A DNA stretch of 64,000 bases from Chryseobacterium sp. Marseille-Q5410 (GCA_946892665.1 CAMPOT010000001.1:496001-560000); one strand, 5' to 3'. Counted from the stretch's first letter, positions 26,945 to 36,346 are shown. The notes: generated by a model from the letters alone, not told the origin. Translations and numbers: made by a program.

Positions 26945-27418
26945 ATGAAAACATCTTTTTTAACAGGACTATTCCTGATACTCTCAATTACAACCATTTC
27001 TGCGCAGAAGGCAGAAACTTCACTCGCAAATTTGTTCAATTCTTATATCACGCTTAAAAATGCGTTAACACAGGACAATTCAGACTTTGCTTCGAAATCT
27101 GCGGATAATTTTATTAAAAATATTTCGGTCGTGGATTATAAAGTTTTGTCAGAGGGAAATATCAATATCCTAAAAAAGCAGGCTTCCGAAATTGCTGACA
27201 GCAGAAGTATTGAAAAGCAACGTTCTGCATTCAAAAATTTATCTGAAAATATTACGGTTATTGCAGAGCAGTTTCCTATTTCAGATAGCAGTATTTATGT
27301 TCAGTATTGCCCTATGGCGGAAGCATCTTGGTTAAGTGAAAACAAAGAAATTAAAAACCCTTACTATGGGGCTTCTATGTTGAATTGCGGTTCGGTAAAA
27401 AGAACGATAACAAAATAA
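26945..27418 (+). CDS. DUF3347 periplasmic protein
   Basis: A 157-residue secreted protein with a cleavable signal peptide (residues 1-20, LFLILSITTISAQ). One DUF3347 domain spans the rest: LFNSYITLKNALTQDNSDFAS, then SIEKQRSAFKNLSENI and the end QYCPMAEASWLSENKEIKNPYYGASMLNCGSV. It resembles the C-terminal part of the protein at 25765 but lacks the Met/His-rich linker. It probably binds copper in the periplasm within this operon. Confidence 0.85.
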   Translation: MKTSFLTGLFLILSITTISAQKAETSLANLFNSYITLKNALTQDNSDFASKSADNFIKNISVVDYKVLSEGNINILKKQASEIADSRSIEKQRSAFKNLSENITVIAEQFPISDSSIYVQYCPMAEASWLSENKEIKNPYYGASMLNCGSVKRTITK

Positions 27419-27452
27419 TTAATCATTAACACTAAATAGTAAATAAATTATA

Positions 27453-27995
27453 ATGGAAAATCATTCAATGCACGGTTCTAAAATGAACAATGATGCGCAA
27501 AAACACTCACTTGAAAATATGCCAGCGTCAGGACATTCGCAACACAAAGACCATTATGTAAAACTGTTAATAATGATGGTATTGTCATTCATTGCCATGT
27601 ATATCCTGATGTATGCAATGGTGGATAAATTGGGCAATGTTATCCCAAACTACAATCAGTTCTTTATGGCAGGTTTAATGTCCGCGCCAATGCTCATTAT
27701 AGAAATGGCGGTTATGGGTAAAATGTATCCCAACAAGAAACTTAACCTCGCTTTATTGGGTGCCGGTGTGGTTTTGCTCAGCCTATTTTGGTTCGCCATT
27801 CGCGGACAGGCAGGTATTAAAGACGAACAATTTCTTAAATCAATGATTCCCCACCACGCAGGAGCATTATTGATGGTGGAACAAAGCGACCTGTCCGATC
27901 CTGAAATTAAAAAACTCGGTGAAGACATCATCAAATCACAGGAAAAGGAAATTCAATTTATGAAGGCTAAAATTAAACAACTCGAAGCCAAATAA
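27453..27995 (+). CDS. DUF305 family membrane protein
   Basis: A 180-residue protein with three membrane helices (about residues 33-55, 67-84, 93-112) followed by a cytoplasmic or periplasmic ferritin-like four-helix segment of the DUF305 type: FLKSMIPHHAGALLMVEQSDLSDPEIKKLGEDIIKSQEKEI. The N-terminus is rich in Met and His (MENHSMHGSKMNND), as is usual in copper loci. DUF305 proteins are common next to copper oxidases; their function is not settled. It is 34 bases before the multicopper oxidase gene, in the same operon. Confidence 0.85.
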   Translation: MENHSMHGSKMNNDAQKHSLENMPASGHSQHKDHYVKLLIMMVLSFIAMYILMYAMVDKLGNVIPNYNQFFMAGLMSAPMLIIEMAVMGKMYPNKKLNLALLGAGVVLLSLFWFAIRGQAGIKDEQFLKSMIPHHAGALLMVEQSDLSDPEIKKLGEDIIKSQEKEIQFMKAKIKQLEAK

Positions 27996-28028
27996 AGAAG
28001 ACCGTACAATTTAATCAGTTCAATTCAA

Positions 28029-31000
28029 ATGAAATCATTTATAACAATACTCTTTGCGCTGTTTATGGTAATCAATACTTCGGCACAAAGCGTTACAAAA
28101 ACATTTTTCACCTGTCCGATGCACCCAGAAGTAGTTAAATCCGGTTCGGGCGATTGTCCCAAATGCGGTATGACTTTGGTGAAAAAAACTGTTACAGTAA
28201 AGCAGTCGCCACCAAAAACGAAAGTTTCAAAAACTTCAACACCGGTAACAAGCAAGGTGTCACAACCCGCAAAAAAAGCAGCAGTCCAGAAAACGGCGAA
28301 CAAACCCACTGCGACAAAAGCACAGACCAAAAAAACGGTCAAAAATACAGCAAAAACCTCACGGAAAAAGACCGTTGATGCAAAGCCGGGAGATAACAAA
28401 AAAGCAGTGAGTGCAAGGCAAACAATGACTATGGGGTCGAAATTACAGCAGAAATATACCTGTCCGATGCACCCGGAAATCGTTTCAGACAAACCAGGTA
28501 AATGTCCAAAATGTGGGATGAATTTGGTTCAAGTGGCTACAGATACTCACTATATGCAGATGAAAGACTCTATGAGTTCCGCAGAAAAAATAGACGGCGA
28601 AAAAGTCGCTTTCAGCGGTAAAAAAGTAAGATACGACCTCTATGTAAAAGATTCTTTGGTCAACTTTACAGGAAAATCACGCAGAGCCATTGCTGTTAAC
28701 GGAAAATTTACTGCGCCTACACTATATTTCACAGAGGGTGACACTGCAGAAATCTACCTGCATAATCAGTTAAAGGAAAATACAAGTTTCCATTGGCACG
28801 GCGTTATTTTGCCCAATCCGCAAGATGGAGTGCCTTTCCTCACTACAAAAAGAGTAAAACCGGGCGAAACTCACCTATATACCTTCAAAGTTTCTCAAAA
28901 CGGAACTTATTGGTATCACTCCCACAGTGGTGTGCAGGAACAAATCGGGATGAATGGGCTTTTGGTTTTCAAAAAGCGGGACGACCCCAAAAAAGATTAT
29001 TATAAAGCCGAAATTCCTGTGGTCTTGGGAGAATGGTCAGACGATAATCCCAAAGACATTATGCGCCGTCTGCATACCGGAAATACAGAATGGTATGCCA
29101 TTAAGAAAAATGCAGTTCAAAGTTATTCCGAAGCCATTAAAACAGGCAATTTCGGCACAAAACTAAAAAATGAATGGCTTAGGCAGGAGGCAATGGATGT
29201 TTCAGATGTTTATTATAACCACTTTCTGATGAACGGAAAAATCGCAGATGAATACAAAAATCTTTCTGCAGGTGACAAAGTAAGGTTACGCATCACCAAT
29301 GCAGGCTCTTCTACTTATTTTTGGCTCAACTACGGAGGTGGGAAATTTAAAGTCGTGGCAAATGACGGCAACGATGTTGATCCTGTTGAAGTTGACAGGT
29401 TAATTATTGGAATTTCTGAAACCTATGATGTAGAAGTGGTAATCCCCGAAAGCAAATCCTATGAATTCCGTGCAACCGCCGAAGACAGAACAGGCCATGC
29501 CTCATTATGGCTCGGCTCAGGTGTAAAGGTGGAAGCGCCCACACTGCCTCGTTTGGAACTATTTGAAGGAATGAAAATGATGAACTCTATGATGAAGATG
29601 AGCGGTGATATGAAACCGATGAATATGACGATGAGCAACCAGCAGATGGATATGAACAGCGTGATGTATCCCGAAATACCGAAAGCAGAACGGGAAATGA
29701 CAATGCACCACATGATGGAGATGATGGGCGAAGAAACAAAAGGCAGCGGGAAAATGTCCGAAAATCATTCAGCCCATAACGGAGGTATGCAGATGGATAA
29801 AAAATATACCTGTCCGATGCACCCCGAAGTAGTTTCAGACAAACCCGGTAAATGCCCAAAATGCGGTATGGATCTGGTTCCGTCCGATCACGAAATGAAA
29901 ATGGATAAAGATAAAAGCCATGCTAGTATGCGCATGGGTACACAGGTACAGTACACTTGTCCGATGCACCCCGAAGTTACTTCTGAAGAGCCGGGTAAAT
30001 GCCCGAAATGCGGGATGAATCTTGAAAAGAAAGAAATTCCGGAAATGAAAAGTATGGAGGAAAATAAAAGTATAGTAACGCTCAATTATAATATGCTTGC
30101 CTCACCGGAGAAAAATATTTTGCCTAAGGATAATGTAAAGGAATTAAAATTTACTTTAGAGGGCAATATGAGGCATTACTTGTGGACTTTGGATAATAAA
30201 ACCGTCAACGAAGCAGATAAAATTTTAATAAAAAAAGGCGAAGTTGTCAGAATCGTAATGTACAACAACTCTATGATGCGCCACCCGATGCACCTGCACG
30301 GACACGATTTCAGGCTTATTAACTCAAAAGGCGAATATTCACCTCTAAAAAATGTAGTGGACATTATGCCGATGGAAACCACAACTATTGAGTTTCCGGC
30401 AAATCAGGACGGTGACTGGTTTTTCCACTGCCATATCCTTTACCACATGATGGCCGGGATGGGCAGAGTTTTCACTTACGAAAATTCAGAACCCAATCCC
30501 CAACTACCTAATAAAAAAGAGGCGTGGCAAAATTTCAAACAGGAAAACCGCATGTACAGCCCAATGGCAATGTTAGGTTTGGAAACACATATGTTTCACG
30601 GCGAAGGGATGGCAATGATTGGTCCGCGCTACGCAGTTTTTGGAGATTTTGAAAAAGGCTTCAAAAAGCACTCCGGTTTCGAAGGCCAGATAAAAGCAGG
30701 AAGATATCTCGGTAAATTTCAGTGGGCTTTACCTTACATTGGATACAGGATACAGGATAAGATAAATTATGATATGTCCATTTCAGAAAAAACAATGTTC
30801 GGTCAGCCACAGTCCGCCAAAAATAGAAATGTCGCTATTGCAGGTATCGAGTATTTATTACCGTTCCTAATCGTGGCAGATGCAAGTGTAGATATGAACG
30901 GTAAATTTTTACTTACATTGGGTCGAGAGGATATTCCGCTTACACCACGTTTCCGCGGAAACTTCAAAGTAGATACCGACAAAGAGTTTACAGCAGGTAT

Positions 31001-31088
31001 TTCCTATATTTTAGGAAAATATATTTCTTTATCAGCAGATTATCATAATGAAATGGGCTTTGGTGCAGGTATAAAACTCACTTATTAA
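28029..31088 (+). CDS. Multicopper oxidase fused to four heavy-metal-binding domains and a CopB-like barrel
   Basis: A 1019-residue secreted protein (signal peptide about 1-20). Heavy-metal-binding modules of the form CPMHPE...GxCPKCGMxL occur at about residues 27, 144, 596 and 643; a Lys/Thr-rich linker joins the first two. Multicopper oxidase domains carry all copper sites: HWHG and YWYHSHSG at about 255-300, and HPMHLHGHDF with FFHCHILYHMMAGM near 755-820. Residues about 840-1019 look like the CopB outer-membrane copper protein. Met-rich segments lie around 510-590. It probably oxidises Cu(I) to Cu(II) at the outer membrane, as CopA does. Length is about twice that of CopA because of the extra modules. 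Confidence 0.88.
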   Translation: MKSFITILFALFMVINTSAQSVTKTFFTCPMHPEVVKSGSGDCPKCGMTLVKKTVTVKQSPPKTKVSKTSTPVTSKVSQPAKKAAVQKTANKPTATKAQTKKTVKNTAKTSRKKTVDAKPGDNKKAVSARQTMTMGSKLQQKYTCPMHPEIVSDKPGKCPKCGMNLVQVATDTHYMQMKDSMSSAEKIDGEKVAFSGKKVRYDLYVKDSLVNFTGKSRRAIAVNGKFTAPTLYFTEGDTAEIYLHNQLKENTSFHWHGVILPNPQDGVPFLTTKRVKPGETHLYTFKVSQNGTYWYHSHSGVQEQIGMNGLLVFKKRDDPKKDYYKAEIPVVLGEWSDDNPKDIMRRLHTGNTEWYAIKKNAVQSYSEAIKTGNFGTKLKNEWLRQEAMDVSDVYYNHFLMNGKIADEYKNLSAGDKVRLRITNAGSSTYFWLNYGGGKFKVVANDGNDVDPVEVDRLIIGISETYDVEVVIPESKSYEFRATAEDRTGHASLWLGSGVKVEAPTLPRLELFEGMKMMNSMMKMSGDMKPMNMTMSNQQMDMNSVMYPEIPKAEREMTMHHMMEMMGEETKGSGKMSENHSAHNGGMQMDKKYTCPMHPEVVSDKPGKCPKCGMDLVPSDHEMKMDKDKSHASMRMGTQVQYTCPMHPEVTSEEPGKCPKCGMNLEKKEIPEMKSMEENKSIVTLNYNMLASPEKNILPKDNVKELKFTLEGNMRHYLWTLDNKTVNEADKILIKKGEVVRIVMYNNSMMRHPMHLHGHDFRLINSKGEYSPLKNVVDIMPMETTTIEFPANQDGDWFFHCHILYHMMAGMGRVFTYENSEPNPQLPNKKEAWQNFKQENRMYSPMAMLGLETHMFHGEGMAMIGPRYAVFGDFEKGFKKHSGFEGQIKAGRYLGKFQWALPYIGYRIQDKINYDMSISEKTMFGQPQSAKNRNVAIAGIEYLLPFLIVADASVDMNGKFLLTLGREDIPLTPRFRGNFKVDTDKEFTAGISYILGKYISLSADYHNEMGFGAGIKLTY

Positions 31089-31110
31089 AAGCAATACAGT
31101 TAATTTAAAA

Positions 31111-31145
31111 ACCGATACGTATTTTTTTTTCGTATCGGTTTTTTG
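31111..31145 (+). terminator. Terminator after copper operon
   Basis: AAAACCGATACG, a T-rich loop and CGTATCGGTTTTTTG form a strong hairpin with a T tract, 22 bases after the oxidase stop codon. Confidence 0.9.
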
Positions 31146-31213
31146 TTTTTTCCCAAGGTTGTGTAATGATGCGAAATATTCATTAAAAAACTTTACTTTT
31201 CTTCAGGTTATTG

Positions 31214-31415
31214 CAGTAAGTAAAGTAAGTAACTTTCGGCAAAAGAAAATTTTTATTTTTTCTTTCAGAAAAATAATGCTAAAATAAATACTTTCGGTGC
31301 AAACGGCTCTTAACGCTTCATTGCTTTTCACATTTCTTCACTGTTTTGAACTATTTTTTTTCGACAAACTTTTTTAAAAAAGTTTTGTTTCAAAACTTAC
31401 TTACTTTACTTACTT
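31214..31415. repeat. 18-base inverted repeat flanking an intergenic stretch
   Basis: AGTAAGTAAAGTAAGTAA near 31214 and TTACTTACTTTACTTACT near 31398 are exact inverses about 165 bases apart. Each is itself built from AGTA units. The space between, upstream of the restriction-modification gene, has no open frame. It could be the ends of a small mobile element or a control region. The 387-base gap 31089-31475 holds only this and the copper operon terminator. Confidence 0.55.
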
Positions 31416-31475
31416 TTTTTTACTTCATTCCTTTTCTGTAAATTGCATTATCCTTTTTTTAACCATAAAAACACT

Positions 31476-34373
31476 ATGCTCCAAAACGCCTACCTTAAAA
31501 CAAGAGAACTCATTGAAACCTTCAAAGCCAACGAAGCGCATTATCTTTCTCCCTCTTATGTGGAAGCACGCGTGCGACAAGATTTTATCGATAAACTGTT
31601 TACGGCTTTGGGTTGGGATGTCCTGCACGATTTTCAGAAAAATCCCTTTGAGCAGGAAGTAAAGGTGGAAAAACCACAACGCCAGGAAGGACAACAGGCG
31701 CAGAAACGCGCTGATTATGCGTTTTATCTCGCTCCAGATTTCAAAAAAGTGCAGTTCTTTGTGGAAGCCAAAAAACCGTCCCGGACTTTGCGTCAAAACC
31801 GCGACGATTATTTTCAGACGGCAAAATACGGTTGGAACTCGCAAACCGGCATTTCGATTCTTACCGATTTCGAAGAAATTGTGATGATTGACTGTCGGTT
31901 TAAACCCGATTTTGATACCATTCTTTCAAATGAAATCAAATACTACAAATATTTGGATTTGTTGGAGGAGGATAAGTTTTCAGAATTCTATTGGCTCTTT
32001 TCCCGCGAAGCCGTCGACGCAGGCAATCTTACCAAATTTGTTGAAAGTTTGCCACAACCCAAAGGGAAATCAAAAAAACTTAAAATATTTGGTGGTCGTT
32101 ACCAAAGTATTGATGATAGTTTTCTCGATTATATTGATGATATAAGATTGCAAATGGCACAGGCATTTTATCAAAACAATCCTACGCTCGACCATTACGA
32201 CCTTACCGAAGCCACACAACGAACCATAGACCGTTTGGTGTTTATCCGTTTCCTCGAAGACAAGCAGATTGAACCAGAAGATTTAATGCACGGCATTTCC
32301 ACGTCCGAACATCCTTGGCGAAAGTTTATAGAATTGTCCAAAAGGTTGGATGCCAAATACAACGGTGTAATCTTCAAAGAACATTTTATCGATAAAAACG
32401 CTTTCCTCGGTGCCAACGAAGAACTCTTCAAAAACATAGCGCAGGATCTTGACCATACCAATACACCTTACGATTTCAATTACATTCCCATCCACATTCT
32501 CGGGAACATTTACGAAAGATTTTTAGGGAAGATTATTGTGGTAGAAGACGGGAAGGCACGCATAGAATTGAAACCCGAAGTGCGTAAAGCAGGCGGCGTG
32601 TTCTATACGCCGAAATACATTGTAGATTATATCGTAGAAAATACGGTAGGCAAAAAAATTACGGGCAAAAAACCAAAGGAAATCGCCAAACTGAAATTTG
32701 CGGATATTGCCTGCGGTAGCGGTTCCTTCCTCATTGGGGTGTATGATTTTCTGTTGGATTATTACAAAATTTACTACAACCAAAATCCTGAGGAAGCCAA
32801 AAAAGATGGTTGTAAATACGATACGGAAAACCAAATTTGGGTGTTGAGCATCAAGCAGAAACAGCAGATTTTGTTGGATAATGTCTTTGGGGTGGATATC
32901 GATTTGCAGGCAACCGAAGTATCGCAGGTTTCCCTGTTTCTGAAATTGTTGGAAGATGAAACCATGGCGACAGCCAATGATATGAACGTACTGTTTGCAG
33001 AAAAAATTCTGCCCGATTTATCCCTAAATATCAAATGCGGAAACTCGCTGATTGGTTACGAAATAATGGACGGCGTTTTGGAGTTTGGCAAAGAAGAAAT
33101 GCGAAAACTTAACCCCTTCGATTTTGAACAGGCGTTCCCTACAGTGTTTTCAGGTAAGAGGAAAGGTTTTGATTGTATTGTTGGTAATCCGCCGTATGTA
33201 TTTACTCGCGAAGGAGATTTTTCTAAAGAAGTTAAAGATTATTACAAAAAATATTATTTCAATGAAAAACTTAAATCTGAAAAATCAAGAGGAAGTCAAT
33301 CAGGAAAGGCCAATCTTTATTCGTTATTTATTCAAAATGCAAAAAAATTAATTAATAGTAGTGGTTTGGTCTCATATATTATTCCAAATACTTTTTTGAG
33401 AACAACTGTATATGAAACTGTTAGAAAAGATTTGCTTTTGAACAACAGCATTGTTGAAATTATTGATTTGAAGGACGGTGTTTTTAAAGGAGTTACTGCT
33501 TCAACTATCATTATTACTATTGGCAATGAAAAGGGACTACAAGAAATCAGGATAAAAGATAATCCTGCTTACAGTGAGAAAATTACTAAAGAATATTCAA
33601 TTTCGAAGAAAGATAATTTTTTAAAAAATCCAAACTACGTTTTTAATATTCTATCAAATAATGATGATAACTTATTGAAAGATAAGTTATTTGAAAATAG
33701 CATTTTACTTTCGAATTTTGTGGAAATATTTAATGGAATTGCAACATTTGCAAATAAATCGGGAATATATAATGAACCGATTAATGAAAATTGTAAAAAA
33801 TTAATTACGGGTAAGGATATTGCAAGATATAGAACGAATTGGAATGGTCTTTATGTAGAATATATTCGTGAAAAATTACAAAGAGCACGTGATGAAAGTA
33901 TATTTATTGCCGAAGAAAAATTAATAATGCAAAGGATTGGAGGAATTTTGGTTACTGCATACGATGACGAACAATTTTATACATACAACTCTGTAAATAA
34001 TTTGATTTTAAAAAACAATTCTGATATTAATCTAAAATTTATTTTAGGCTTGTTAAATTCTAAATTGTTAAGATTTTTCTATATAAAGTTCTGCAGCAAC
34101 AACTCTACACTTACCGTCAACATATCAAAAACTCTTTTAGAGAGTCTACCTATTCCCAAAATCACGCCCGAAAACCAACCGCTTCACGACGCTTTGGTAA
34201 AATTGGTGGAGCAAATGCTTCAAGCCAAAAAAGACGAGCAAAACGCCGTTACCGATCACGATAAAAATTTCTACCGAAACCTTACCCAGTCCTTAGACAA
34301 CCGCATCAACAAAACCGTTTACCAACTCTACAACCTTACCGACCAGGAAATCGCGTTGGTGGAAGGAAATTAA
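31476..34373 (+). CDS. Type IIG restriction-modification enzyme (Eco57I-like)
   Basis: About 965 residues; the ATG at 31476 (MLQNAYLKTRELIETFKAN) is chosen over one 11 codons upstream. Residues about 45-140 form a PD-(D/E)xK nuclease (RADYAFYL, then FFVEAKKP). Helical linker to about 380. The N6-adenine methyltransferase core follows with motif I FADIACGSGSFL and catalytic NPPY (IVGNPPYVF) near residue 570. The last 300 residues form a TaqI-like target recognition domain (NCKKLITGKDIARY) and a coiled end. One chain therefore cuts and methylates. No separate S subunit or methyltransferase gene is nearby. Lower third uses more AT-rich codons than the N-terminal part, suggesting the specificity region was exchanged. 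Confidence 0.88.
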   Translation: MLQNAYLKTRELIETFKANEAHYLSPSYVEARVRQDFIDKLFTALGWDVLHDFQKNPFEQEVKVEKPQRQEGQQAQKRADYAFYLAPDFKKVQFFVEAKKPSRTLRQNRDDYFQTAKYGWNSQTGISILTDFEEIVMIDCRFKPDFDTILSNEIKYYKYLDLLEEDKFSEFYWLFSREAVDAGNLTKFVESLPQPKGKSKKLKIFGGRYQSIDDSFLDYIDDIRLQMAQAFYQNNPTLDHYDLTEATQRTIDRLVFIRFLEDKQIEPEDLMHGISTSEHPWRKFIELSKRLDAKYNGVIFKEHFIDKNAFLGANEELFKNIAQDLDHTNTPYDFNYIPIHILGNIYERFLGKIIVVEDGKARIELKPEVRKAGGVFYTPKYIVDYIVENTVGKKITGKKPKEIAKLKFADIACGSGSFLIGVYDFLLDYYKIYYNQNPEEAKKDGCKYDTENQIWVLSIKQKQQILLDNVFGVDIDLQATEVSQVSLFLKLLEDETMATANDMNVLFAEKILPDLSLNIKCGNSLIGYEIMDGVLEFGKEEMRKLNPFDFEQAFPTVFSGKRKGFDCIVGNPPYVFTREGDFSKEVKDYYKKYYFNEKLKSEKSRGSQSGKANLYSLFIQNAKKLINSSGLVSYIIPNTFLRTTVYETVRKDLLLNNSIVEIIDLKDGVFKGVTASTIIITIGNEKGLQEIRIKDNPAYSEKITKEYSISKKDNFLKNPNYVFNILSNNDDNLLKDKLFENSILLSNFVEIFNGIATFANKSGIYNEPINENCKKLITGKDIARYRTNWNGLYVEYIREKLQRARDESIFIAEEKLIMQRIGGILVTAYDDEQFYTYNSVNNLILKNNSDINLKFILGLLNSKLLRFFYIKFCSNNSTLTVNISKTLLESLPIPKITPENQPLHDALVKLVEQMLQAKKDEQNAVTDHDKNFYRNLTQSLDNRINKTVYQLYNLTDQEIALVEGN

Positions 34374-34394
34374 AATATAACTAAAGATTAAGAT

Positions 34395-35711
34395 ATGTCT
34401 GCTAAAATCCTCATCATCGACGACGAACTCAAACTCCTCAAACTTCTCGGGATGATTCTTCGGCAGGAAGGTTTTGAAGTTTTTGAAGCGAGTTCTGCAC
34501 GTTCCGGACTGAATATGCTGGATGTTCACGATGTGGATGTCATTCTTTCGGATGTTCGCCTTCCTGATGGTTTCGGAGTGGATTTGGTGAAACAATATAA
34601 AGCGAAAAAAACTACGGCAGAAGTAATTTTAATGACGGCGTACGGAAATATCCCCGACGGAGTTCAAGCGATGAAAAACGGCGCTTACGATTACATTGTA
34701 AAAGGCGACGACAACGAAAAAATTATTCCGCTGGTTTACAAAGCCCTGGAAAAAGTGAAGGAAAACCGGAAAAATATTCAGGAAGAAAAAAAACAGAATA
34801 TCAGTTTTGAAAATGTAATAGGGAGTTCGCAGCCTATTTTTATGGCCAAAAAACTGGCTGAAAAAGTTGCTCAAACTGATGCAACAGTTTTACTTACCGG
34901 CGAAACAGGAACGGGAAAAGAAGTCTTTGCAAACGCAATTCATACTGCAAGTAACCGAAATAAAGGAAATTTTGTAGCCCTGAACTGTTCAGCGTTTTCC
35001 AAAGAAATACTGGAAAGCGAACTTTTCGGTCATAAAAAAGGCGCTTTTACAGGAGCGGTTGCCGACAAAAAAGGTTTGGTGGAAGAAGCCCATAACGGAA
35101 CGCTTTTTCTTGATGAAATTGGCGAAATGCCATTAGAACTTCAGGCAAAATTACTGCGTGTGCTGGAGAGTGGGGAATTCATAAAAATGGGCGAAACCAA
35201 AATTTCAAAATCTAATTTTCGGCTCATTGCAGCAACCAACCGCGATTTAAAGGAAGAAGTTAAGAACGGAAACTTTAGGGCAGACCTTTATTTCCGGCTG
35301 AATGTGTTTGAAATCCATTTACCGCCACTTCGCGAAAGGAAAGAAGATATTCCCGTTCTAGCACAATTTTTCGTGGATAGATTTTCTAAATCAATGCAGT
35401 TGGAAAAAGTTAATGTTGCTGAAAATTATTTTGAAAAACTAAAAAATGCCAGTTGGAAAGGCAATATCCGCGAACTGAAAAATTCCGTAGAAAGAAGTAT
35501 GATTTTAATGGAAAACAACCAACTGAATAGTGACAGTTTAAATTTGGAAAGTTCCGATAACACCAACGTTCTTTCAATGTCAACCGTTGAAAAACAGCAC
35601 ATCATAAAAGTTCTGAATTACACCAAAGGCAACAAAGCCGAAGCCGCAAGATTTTTAGATATTGGCATAGCCACACTTTACAGAAAAATTGAAGAATTCG
35701 GCCTGAAATAG
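34395..35711 (+). CDS. Sigma-54-dependent response regulator (NtrC family), next to kdp genes
   Basis: A 438-residue regulator in three parts: receiver domain 1-120 with phospho-acceptor Asp in ILSDVRLPDG near residue 53; AAA+ domain 140-370 with Walker A GETGTGKE, the sigma-54 contact motif GAFTGA, and Walker B LFLDEIGEM; Fis-type helix-turn-helix at the end (GNKAEAARFLDIGIATLYRKIEEF). It lies 160 bases before the small genes leading into kdpFABC and is the likely activator of that operon, taking the place of the OmpR-type KdpE. Its kinase is probably the one at 43460. A terminator follows. Confidence 0.9.
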   Translation: MSAKILIIDDELKLLKLLGMILRQEGFEVFEASSARSGLNMLDVHDVDVILSDVRLPDGFGVDLVKQYKAKKTTAEVILMTAYGNIPDGVQAMKNGAYDYIVKGDDNEKIIPLVYKALEKVKENRKNIQEEKKQNISFENVIGSSQPIFMAKKLAEKVAQTDATVLLTGETGTGKEVFANAIHTASNRNKGNFVALNCSAFSKEILESELFGHKKGAFTGAVADKKGLVEEAHNGTLFLDEIGEMPLELQAKLLRVLESGEFIKMGETKISKSNFRLIAATNRDLKEEVKNGNFRADLYFRLNVFEIHLPPLRERKEDIPVLAQFFVDRFSKSMQLEKVNVAENYFEKLKNASWKGNIRELKNSVERSMILMENNQLNSDSLNLESSDNTNVLSMSTVEKQHIIKVLNYTKGNKAEAARFLDIGIATLYRKIEEFGLK

Positions 35712-35739
35712 CACAAAAAATTCTCATTCCAATAATCAG

Positions 35740-35766
35740 CCCTATCATTTTGATAGGGTTTTTTGT
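35740..35766 (+). terminator. Terminator after sigma-54 regulator
   Basis: CCCTATCA, a short loop and TGATAGGGTTTTTTG form a hairpin followed by T residues, 29 bases after the stop codon. Confidence 0.85.
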
Positions 35767-35822
35767 TTTTGGCACACCTCAAAATTTATTTAAAACTTTT
35801 AAAATCAATTATATATAGTTTT

Positions 35823-35840
35823 TTGGAACTGCTTTTGGCA
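35823..35840 (+). promoter_or_regulatory. Candidate sigma-54 promoter of the kdp operon
   Basis: TTGGAACTGCTTTTGGCA resembles the -24/-12 elements (TGGCAC, 5 bases, TTGCA) with one extra base between the GG and GC pairs. It lies 33 bases before the first small gene and directly behind the gene of a sigma-54 activator. Confidence 0.4.
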
Positions 35841-35872
35841 TTAAGGTATCAGAACAATCTAAGTTTTTCAAA

Positions 35873-35998
35873 ATGAACACAAAACTGAAATATTACGAAG
35901 ACGATACTTTTCTGGAAAGAATTCAATGGAAAGTGTTTGCAGGAACTCTAATAGGATTTGCCATCCTTTGTGCGGTTTGTTACCTCTATTATCATTAA
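35873..35998 (+). CDS. Small membrane protein upstream of kdpF
   Basis: 41 residues (MNTKLKYYEDDTFLERIQWK, then one membrane helix VFAGTLIGFAILCAVCYLYYH). It is the first of four tiny frames before kdpF, all on the plus strand and spaced 0-26 bases apart. A real helix and the ordered spacing suggest expression with the kdp operon. Function unknown; it could stabilise the pump or its sensor, as other small membrane proteins do. Confidence 0.5.
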   Translation: MNTKLKYYEDDTFLERIQWKVFAGTLIGFAILCAVCYLYYH

Positions 35999-36024
35999 AA
36001 ATTAATTGCTGAACACCTGATATA

Positions 36025-36126
36025 ATGCACGAAAAAGAAAACCTTAAACTAAACTGGACCATATTGTTAATTACAGTTATTGTCTTTCTTTTTCTGTTGA
36101 TAGTCAGCTATTTAAGCACTTTATAA
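36025..36126 (+). CDS. Small single-helix protein in the kdp leader
   Basis: 33 residues: a charged start (MHEKENLKLNW) and one long hydrophobic helix (TILLITVIVFLFLLIVSYLSTL). It lies 26 bases after the previous small gene. The shape resembles small subunits of membrane pumps. No family recognised. Confidence 0.4.
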   Translation: MHEKENLKLNWTILLITVIVFLFLLIVSYLSTL

Positions 36127-36145
36127 ACAGAAAATTAATAAAAAA

Positions 36146-36259
36146 ATGAAAACAGTTATAACAGCCGAAAAACAGAATTTAAAAGGATTTTACCTTCTTT
36201 TGAGCGTTTTGGGAACGCTGGCTTCGTGTTCGGCAATTTTAAAAATCTTTTTACAGTGA
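36146..36259 (+). CDS. Small membrane protein in the kdp leader
   Basis: 37 residues (MKTVITAEKQNLKGFYLLLS, then VLGTLASCSAILKIFLQ) with one hydrophobic helix. Its TGA overlaps the ATG of the next frame (TGATG), so the two are probably translated in a coupled way. Confidence 0.45.
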   Translation: MKTVITAEKQNLKGFYLLLSVLGTLASCSAILKIFLQ

Positions 36260-36339
36260 TGGTATTTATTTTATTGGCGTTGGGCATTATATGTTTTGTC
36301 CTTTTCGCAAAATCAGTGGACTTTTTTGATAAAATCTAA
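36259..36339 (+). CDS. Small single-helix protein before kdpF
   Basis: 26 residues (MVFILLALGIICFVLFAKSV, then DFFDKI), almost all one membrane helix; starts on the stop codon of the preceding frame and ends eight bases before kdpF. It resembles a KdpF-like peptide in size. Confidence 0.4.
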   Translation: MVFILLALGIICFVLFAKSVDFFDKI

Positions 36340-36346
36340 AAAAATT

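Noticed and set aside
28025-28492. 155-residue frame opposite the multicopper oxidase
   Set aside because: It mirrors the Lys/Thr-rich and CPMHPE coding sequence of the oxidase; low-complexity shadow frame.
31476-34373. BREX PglX or type I HsdM
   Set aside because: The protein carries its own PD-(D/E)xK nuclease and recognition domain and no BREX or type I partner genes are nearby.
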